Part shown: piece by piece, positions 10,001 through 19,000 of the stretch
Layout: each line of letters begins with the position of its first letter
Numbering within the stretch: position 1 is the first letter of the stretch
Assembly (NCBI GenBank): GCA_036847245.1
Contig: DAIUAL010000021.1
Span: forward strand, 1-24,619
Direction of reading: 5' to 3'
DNA from: UBA4661 sp002405405
GTDB lineage: Bacteria; Bacteroidota; Ignavibacteria; Kapaibacteriales; UBA4661
DNA: 24,619 nucleotides
Notes under the pieces: generated by a model
Told to the model about the DNA's origin: nothing
The model's input: only the letters and a program-made list of their open reading frames with translations
The model's database searches: none
Position numbers and translations under genes: made by a program

Positions 10001-13000
10001 TGGCGTAAAGGTAAAGCCAGCACGATTAGCAACAAACGTGTAGGTCTGACCTCCAAGCAAATTCGTTGTGAATTGACCATCTTGACCTGAAACAATCGGT
10101 GCATTGCTAAAGTTTGGTGAAACCGTGATATTTACACCTGCAAGAGGTGCACCACTTTGATCGGTAATGCGTCCGCTTACAGCTACAGGTACAATTGCAG
10201 CATTGAAGATAATACCCGCAATGTTGCTGGTTGAAAGTGTTGCATTTGTGGAAACAGGAGTAAAGGTAAAGCCTTGAGCTCGAGCTGTCAACGTATAACT
10301 ACCTGCAGGTAAATTACCGAAGACGAATGAACCATCAGATAGAGATGTCAGCGTACCAAGAGTTACTGTTGCATTAGTTACAGAACTAATACTGACAGCA
10401 ACACCACTTAGTGGTGTGTTATTTAACACTGTTCTGCCGGCAATGCTATATGTTGCAATTGATGAAGTGAAGTTGATACCAACGATATTTGCGCCGGTAA
10501 CACTGACTTCGCTTGATGCAGGACTGAAAATTGAACCAGGAATAGGTTGCGGAGCAATACGATATAATCCTTGTTCAAGATTAAAGACATATTGACCATT
10601 AGCATTAGCTGTTGTACTGATTGCCACAGAACCTGCGACAAGCAAGCGTGCTGAAACAACAGGTGCCGGTGTGAGTGGCAATCCGTTCGAGCCAAGGATC
10701 GTTCCCGACACTTGAGCCGTTTGTGGCTGACCCTCGAAATTCACATTGGTTACATTTGCATTGGTGATACTCACCCGAATCGGATTTTGTGCAAACACAA
10801 CACCAAATGCCTGAACACCAAGAGTATAGTTTCCTGCCGTAACATCAACAAATTGATACGTTCCTGTTGAGCCGGTCACAGTAGTGCGTGCCGACACTGC
10901 GTTCGCCCCATCTGCAACTAAGGTAACAATTGTTGAAGGCGCACCATTACCACGCACTGTTACACGACCTGTAATACTATACACTGCCGGTAAAGCAATA
11001 AAGTTTGGCACTACAACACTTGCCCCGGAGACGATGATTTGTCGAAGAGGCGGATCAAAACGGAATTGCGAATTTGCATTCGTTGAAATCGGTGTCAAAA
11101 GATATTGACCGTCAGGAACATTAAAGCTGAATGCCCCACTTGCATCAGTACGTATCGGCTGACCATTCACAAGAACTGCCGGTTGAGTATTGATTTGAAT
11201 TCCTGCCAAGCCATTACCATTTTGATCAACTACACGACCAGATACCGTTGATGGGACGGTTGCTGTAAAGTTAATATTGGAGGTATTTGCATTCAATTGA
11301 ACAAAGACCGAGGGAGGTGCAAACGATACATTGGGTGCTGTAGAAACTGCAAAGACAGTATAAACATCTGCTTCCAATATGGTCGAATATGTACCATCTT
11401 GACCGGTTATCAAAGAACGAATAGGAGCAGTAGTCGCTGTTGTACCCCGAACAATTTGAATTGCTACACCTGCCACCCCTGCACCAGGTCCTGTTGCGAC
11501 ACGACCACTCAAACTAAATGTCGCTGTTGATGCCGTGAAGTCAGGAACAACAACCGGAGCATTATTTACAGTGACCTGCGCTGACAGTGGACTGATGACC
11601 AGATTTTGAATTTGCGTCGCGACACTAAGAGTGTAATTCCCATTCGGCAAAACAAATGAGTAATTACCATTGGTATCAGTAACGACGGGCTGTACATTCG
11701 GTTGTGCGGGTGCGACAGAAACAGAAATACCTGCTAAACCTTCACCGTTCAAACGACGCACACGACCACTCACGGCGAAGCGTGGTACCTCACCAATAAA
11801 GTCTTGCCCTGCTACACTCGTTGTCGCAATCGTTACTACCCGTGTTTGCGGCGTAAAGTTAATACCGGCAAATAGCGGTATCAACGTATATGTACCAGCT
11901 GTTACACGCGAAATGACAAATGCACCGGCTTGATCGGTTGTTGCCGATGTCACAATACCCACCGGAATACCATTGGCATTCGGGAATGCACCGGGAACAA
12001 CATTGATAGTAACATTTGCTTGGAGTGCTCCACCAATCCTTACTACACCTGCGATGGAATAAGTAATATCACGGGTACGCACAGGAATGACATTCGAAGG
12101 TGCACTAACACTTGTTTGGTTAGATGCTCGTACACGATAGAAGTATTGGGTGCTAGGCTGTAGGTTGAGTACTTGTTGCGAGAATCGATTCGCTGCACTA
12201 GCATCGGGAGTTCCTGTTACTGACAATGATTGTACGATCTGATCAAAAGTCTGACTGACAGATACTTCGACCACATAGGTTACACCTAATTGTACAGCAG
12301 GATTATCCCACTGTGCAACAAAACCAAGTTCTGCAACTGAGAATGGTTGCAATGCAATTGGTGCTAATGGCGCAGTTGTAAATGCTCCAACAAGAGCGTT
12401 TGCACTTGTTCCTGCCGAATTCACCGAACGCACTTCGATGTTATACAATGTATTTGGTACTAAGCCACTGATAGTAATACTTGTTGTTTGAGAAGTCAAT
12501 ATTTGTGGCAGACCATTCAGTACACTCACTGCAATGCGGTAGCTTATATCAGGAGTTGCATTTGCAGGAGGAATCCAAGCAATAGTCAATGTTGTCGCCG
12601 ATACGAAAGTACGGACAAGATTCAATGGCGCAGGAGGTGGATTAAGGGTTGTTACTCCCCCTACCGTACCTGATCCACTACCATCAGTTGTGCCCGAAGC
12701 ATTGCCGGCACGAACACGTACTGAATACTGTACGCCCGGTGCAAGACCAGTAAAGGTTGCCGATGTACCTTGGACTGTTGCCGAAGTAACCAAGACTAAA
12801 TTGACTTGCTCGATTTCATCACGTGTTTTTGAAGCAAGAACCGTCAACGGACGAAGTACTTCAACGGTATATGTCGGTGCTCCACCAAGAGGAGGAGTCC
12901 ACACAACCGTAAATCCGGTTGCAGTTGGATTGATCACGTTAACACTGGTTACCTGACCCGGTATTGTTGTTACAGATACCGCATTTGATGTTGCAACTTG

Positions 13001-16000
13001 ATTGTTTGTACCAAGCGCACGAACACGATAGAAGTACTGCGTGTTGCCGGTCAGACCTGTAACATTTAAGAAGACAGTCGGCGTAGGAACGCTCACATTA
13101 CCAAAATTTGGAACGAGTACTGTAAATCCTGCGTCCGTTGCCACATCTACTACATATCCCGTCGCTCCCGTTACTTGTATCCAGTTTGCCACAAAGGAAT
13201 TGGACGTAATATTTGCTGCTGATGTTGCGATAGGTGCACCCACGGGTACGATTGTTGTAACCGTCAATGGAGTACTGTTTTCACTCCGACCGCTTGCATT
13301 CACCGCTCGCACACGCCAGAAGTATGTTGTTCCAGCGGTCAAACCTGTAACCGTAAAGTTGGTATTGACCGTATTTGTACTGCTGAGGATTGCTATACCA
13401 TTAAAGCCTTGTGCTGTATTGACATCAAGTTCATAACTCGCTGCACCACCGGCTGGAGTAGACCAATTTGCAACAAACGATGTTGCTGAAACAGTCGTAG
13501 CCGGCAATGAAGCTGGAACAGTCGGTAATGTCAACACTGACGCCACGGCAGACAATGTTGAGCCACCATTGTTCGTAGCACGAACACGATACGAATAATT
13601 AGTATTGGGAGTTAAACCTTGCACATTGAAGAACAAATTTGTTCCAGATGAAGCATTGGCAATAATCGTATTAGTGAATGCTGCATCGGTTGCAACATCA
13701 ACAGAATAAGACGTAGCACCGGCAACTGCACTCCAATTCACCACAAAACTATTGGAAGAAAGATTGGTTACAGCTGACAAAGTCGGTGCCTGAGGCGGAG
13801 GTACAACGATAAGACCAACGAGAGAAATCGTTGTCGTTGTTCCCGTGATTGTTATCGAGCCGGACGTTGAACTATTCGATGCAACGCCAGGGGCGGTCCA
13901 TGTTGCTACCACACTAAATGGACCGACAACTCCTTGCGCATTTGCTGTTGTCGTACTCGGTGCTAAAGCAATGCCCGGCAAGTTTGACGACAAATTCAAT
14001 GTTTGATTTGCAGCAAAACCTGTACCTGACAATGTAACTGTTTGCGAAGATGCTGCACCAATAGTTACCGCACCAAAGTTCAAGCCACCGGGTGTCGCTG
14101 TCAATAGAGGGAATTGCAATGGTGGTGGAGCTATTACGTTGATACCAACCCCAACTGTAGAATTTGTTCCTGTAAATGTGATATTACCCGCAGTCGCCCC
14201 TATGGGTGGATTTGCTTGTAAGGTCAGTGTTACAACCACATTCGTCGAAGAGATTACACCATTAGCGTTGGCAATTACACTTATAGGATTAAAGGTTAAT
14301 CCCGGGATATTAGAAGCAATTGCAAGTGCTTGGTTAGCAGGGAAACCTACACCGGAAACAGATATTGTTTGTGTCGATGTCTGCTGGACATTTGCAGCCG
14401 TTATCGTACCAAAACTGATTTGTAATGGTGTTACAGTAAGCACTCCCACCGTTGCTTGCGTAGGTGGTGCTGTAATTCTCACTGTAATTGCAATACTTGC
14501 ATTGGTATTAGTAAAGGTAATTGCCCCGGTTGTTATACCCACTGGAGCATTCTGCGCCACCGTCCATGTTGCCGTTACATTCACGGGTGTAATTGCTCCA
14601 GTCGCACTTGCCTGTATTGTTGAAGGGTTGAAAGCTAAGCCGGGAACGCCATTGATTGTTATCATTTGGTTTGCCGCAAAACCGACACCTGACACACTAA
14701 ATGTCTGCGTAGTTATAGTTCCAACTGTTACGCTACCAAAATTTAAACTTGTCGGATTCAACGTCAAAGCAGCCAAAACGGGCGGTGCTCCGATGTTCGC
14801 TTGAATCAGAATATTGGCTGTCGTGCCTGAAATTGCAATCGAACCATTTGTTGTACCAAGAGTTTGTACTGCACCATTCAATGTAACACCAAGATTCATG
14901 GGTCCAAATTGACCTGACGCATTAGCATTAGTTGTTGTTGGTGTAAGTGTTACACCTGCCATTGTTGTTGTAAAATTAACAGCACTATTTGGTGTATAAC
15001 CCACACCGCTGATTTGCACGACAGAAGTTGCAGTTGTATTCTGCGTTACATTACCGAACTGTACCTGAGGAGGATTAAATGTTACACCAAGTGGAGGTAA
15101 GACGATATTCACTGATACACTGATACTCGAAGTTGTACCGAGTAGTGTAACGATACCATTTGTTGTACCAATCGGAAGATTAGGTGGTACATTCCATGTA
15201 AACGTAACAGGTGTATTTGCAATGACACCTGCTCCGTCAGCGGTCAGATTTTGAGGATTTGCTGTTAGTCCGGCTACCGTTGTCTGAATGGCAACATTCT
15301 GATTTGCCAAGAACCCAACGCCACTGATATTGACTGTTTGCGTTGACGAAAATGCCAGTCCGCTAACTGCATTGCCAAAATTTGCTGTCGTTGCACTGAG
15401 CGTTAAAACACCGGTAGCTGGAGCAGGTATGATATCAACACTAATACTTACTACCGAAGTTGTTCCACCAAAATTAATGAAGCTCGAAACAAGGCCTACA
15501 TTGAGATTATTCGGTACATTCCATGTCACCGTAATATTTGTTGATTGCAGTACACCATTCATATCAGCTTGCACTGCAATTGAACTAAATGTAACTCCTG
15601 CACGCGTTGTACTGAGATTAATAATTTGATTAGGCTGAAAATTTGTACCGCTGAGTGCTACTGTTTGCGAGGTCGTTAAGACGGTCCCTGCTGTGACACT
15701 GCCAAAACTCAACGAAGTTGGATTCGCCGTCAAAATAAATGGCAGTGGTTGTATGTTCGCATTCAATGCCACTGTTGCAAAGGTTACGGTCATCGTAGGT
15801 GATAATGTCGCAACTTGTAAACTGCCATTTGCCGGACCCGGTTGATTACCCGGCGTTACTTGTACCGTGATCGTCGTACTCCAGATCGGTGTAATATTAC
15901 CACTCGTACCAAACGCTACACTCTGACTCGCACCAAACGCATATTGTCCATTAGCATTATTCGGCAGACTTAATTGAATTATATCATCTATCCGCATATT

Positions 16001-19000
16001 GGCAACAATTAAACGAACAGTCTGAGTGCTTGCCGGACTATTCACAACCAGACTACCAAAACTCAGTGTTGTTGGACTTACTGTAAGCGTTGTTGCTGGA
16101 GGCGGAAGAATATTCACCAGAGCAGTAATCGTTGTTGATGTTGCTGTCAGATTCGTTTGCGTGTCCGACTGCAATGTGATGGTTGCTTGTGTAATTCCCG
16201 GTGTTGCATTCAATGGCACACTCCATGTTGCATTCACATTCACTGTTGCACTCGTCAGCAAGTTCACATTTGCTGTGGCTGTTGTCGGTGCAAAAGTCAA
16301 TCCCTGTGTTCCTGTTGTAATGCTTGCAACCGCACCCGTATAGAATCCTGATACCGTTACTCCAAATGTTGCATTACTACTGCCACCAAATGGTATACTA
16401 CCAAAATTCACTATCGGTGTATTCACTGATATTGTCGGACGTGTTACTGTTGATACAACCGTAAAGTTTGCTGATGTTCCTAAAAGTGTTGCCGTAATCG
16501 TTCCTGCTGATGCTCCCGCTACACGACCCATAGGGAATAATGCAACTGCCGCAATGACACGATTACTGATATTTGCCTCTGTTACTTGTATTGTCAACAC
16601 ATCCGTATACGCACCCTGACCTACCGGCGTTGCTCGTAGATGTGGTGGGCACACGATCGTCAATAATACCGGATTCTGTGGACTTGCAGTTGCATTCTGT
16701 ACATTTAACAACAACTCTGCTCCAGACGATGCTGTGGCTCCCTCCGCTTGGATGAAAAATGGATTCGTTAACTGATTCCCTGGTATACTAATACTCAATG
16801 TTGTTGCTGGACCACTGACGATATTCCCCTGTAGATTCACCGTTGCAAATGCTACTGTCATTGTTGGAGAAGATGTGCTGATCTGCAAACTGCCATTTAC
16901 TGCTCCGACTCCTGCACCGGGAACGAGACCTACCGTCACAGCTGTACTCCAAACAGATGCATTCGCACTTGTACCAATGATGGTCGGCTGGTTAGGTGGG
17001 AATTGATATTGCCCATTAGCATTATTTGGAAGACTCAACGATAAAAAATCCCCCGCTTGCATGTTGTTGATAGTAACCAAAACGGTCTGCGATGTCGGCT
17101 GAAGTGCATTGGCAGTTGTTACACCAAAGCTTAGTGTTGTTGGACTAACAGTTAGAGTTGTCGCCACAACAACATTTGTAGGACCTGATCCTGTAAGAGT
17201 AATCGTCTGACTTACACTTCCTGCTCGGATGACCAATGTCCCATTGGCGGGACCATTTACTACGGGAGAGAATGATATGGTGAGTGTCGTTGCAGTACTT
17301 GACTGATTGGCAACGAATGCTGTTTGCGTGGTGGCAAAGACATTACCGGTAGTTGTAAAGGTTACCGTTTCACCCAAAGTCAATCCGGCAAATGTTACTG
17401 CAATTGTTTGCGTACTTGATTGCCCAATATTCACGACACCAAAATTGTACGTAGTTGGACTAACAGTAATAGTTGTATTAGCAACATCAGTAACAAGCGC
17501 ACCACTCATTGCACCACGTGAGTATGTACCAACGCGAATTTGTTGTTGTGCATATTGTATATCAATGTCTGTTACAACGATATTATCGTTCGACATTGCA
17601 CCATCATTGTATTTTATCCAGTCACTGGTACTTGCATCGCGGTAATACACACCAAGATCAGTACCGGCATATACACGCTCTGGAGAATTTCTCTGTGTGA
17701 ACACAACATTCACGGGGACATTGGGCAATGTACCCGATACGTTAATCCACGTAGCACCACCGTCATTCGAGCGATAGACTTTCTGCCCTGCTGCATAACC
17801 GCCAAACGAAGCCCAAATAATGTTTGGTACATTAGGATGAACAGCAATACGAGTCAAAAACTGGTTCGTTGGAGGTGTACGACTCAACCATGTTGCACCA
17901 CCATCCGGTGAATATCGGATGACAGCATTTGATGCACCGGTACTTGCGTAGATAGAAAGACCGTCGGGACCAACAGCAAGTACTTGTAGACTACCCGCAA
18001 AACCTGTCGAAACTTGTGTAAACGTTGGTGTTACAGCCCAAGCATTATCAGTGCGCCATACATTGACATAGCCAAAAAACAAAGTATTTGCATTGGTAGA
18101 ACTTTGCAAGTAAGGTGTTACCCATGCACCCGCCTCATTATTTCTACTTCCCGCAGGGAAATATGAACTCCAATTTTGCCCCTGATTAAGTGATCGCTGA
18201 AGAGAACCGTTGGTACCGGATGTAAGCATATTTTGAACATTAGTTCTATCGATCAACTGCCCCATCCCATCACCCGTTGCTCGAGTTCTTTCTATAACAT
18301 CGGCACTATTGAGCAAGGTTGTAGAATTATCTTGTGCACCTACCAAGAGTCGATTAGCATCCGTTTGAGCAGTACTAACACGATACAGTTGCATCATATT
18401 GATACCTGTTGTACCATTGACATGCCATGTCCATGACGCACCAAAATTTGATGATGAATATATTCCACCATCATTACCAACCCATATTGTTTCAGAACCT
18501 GTAGGCATAAACAAATAATGCTGATCGGCATGAACCTCGGGTACACCACCTGCACCGGTTTGCGCACTAGCCGCCCAGTGCCCTATACATGTCCAATTTG
18601 CACCACCATCAGCTGTGCGCCAAAGATTCACACCGCCAAAATAAACGACATTCGCATTGGTTGAAGAAACTTGTAGACACAAGTCATACTCACCCTGACC
18701 TCCGGCATCAGTTCCTTCATTGCTGTAGGCAAACATATTCGTCGGAGAAGCTACCGTAACCGTTGTCCATGAAGCACCTGCGTCTGTCGATTTATACAAA
18801 GCGAGAAAGCCCCGATTAGATCCATTGGTTTGAATTGCATACATGGTATTGGGGGCACTTTGACTGACCGCAAGTGCAACACGGCCGGATGTCGGTGCTA
18901 TCGGGTCAGGAAGATTTGCAGTGATTGCAGTCCAGTTAGCACCGCCATTGGTTGAGCGGTAAATGCGTCCCCAATCTGTTGATGCAACCATCACAGAAGG

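Noticed and set aside
8625..12076. CRISPR-like or satellite array
   Set aside because: The periodicity of about 255-285 bp is protein-coding domain repetition, with divergent DNA and no conserved short repeats or spacers.
14139..14804. 221-codon plus-strand open frame within the giant gene
   Set aside because: Antisense to HYDIN-like repeats, with a hydrophobic, low-complexity product. It mirrors Thr/Asn/Val-rich sense codons and has no ribosome site.
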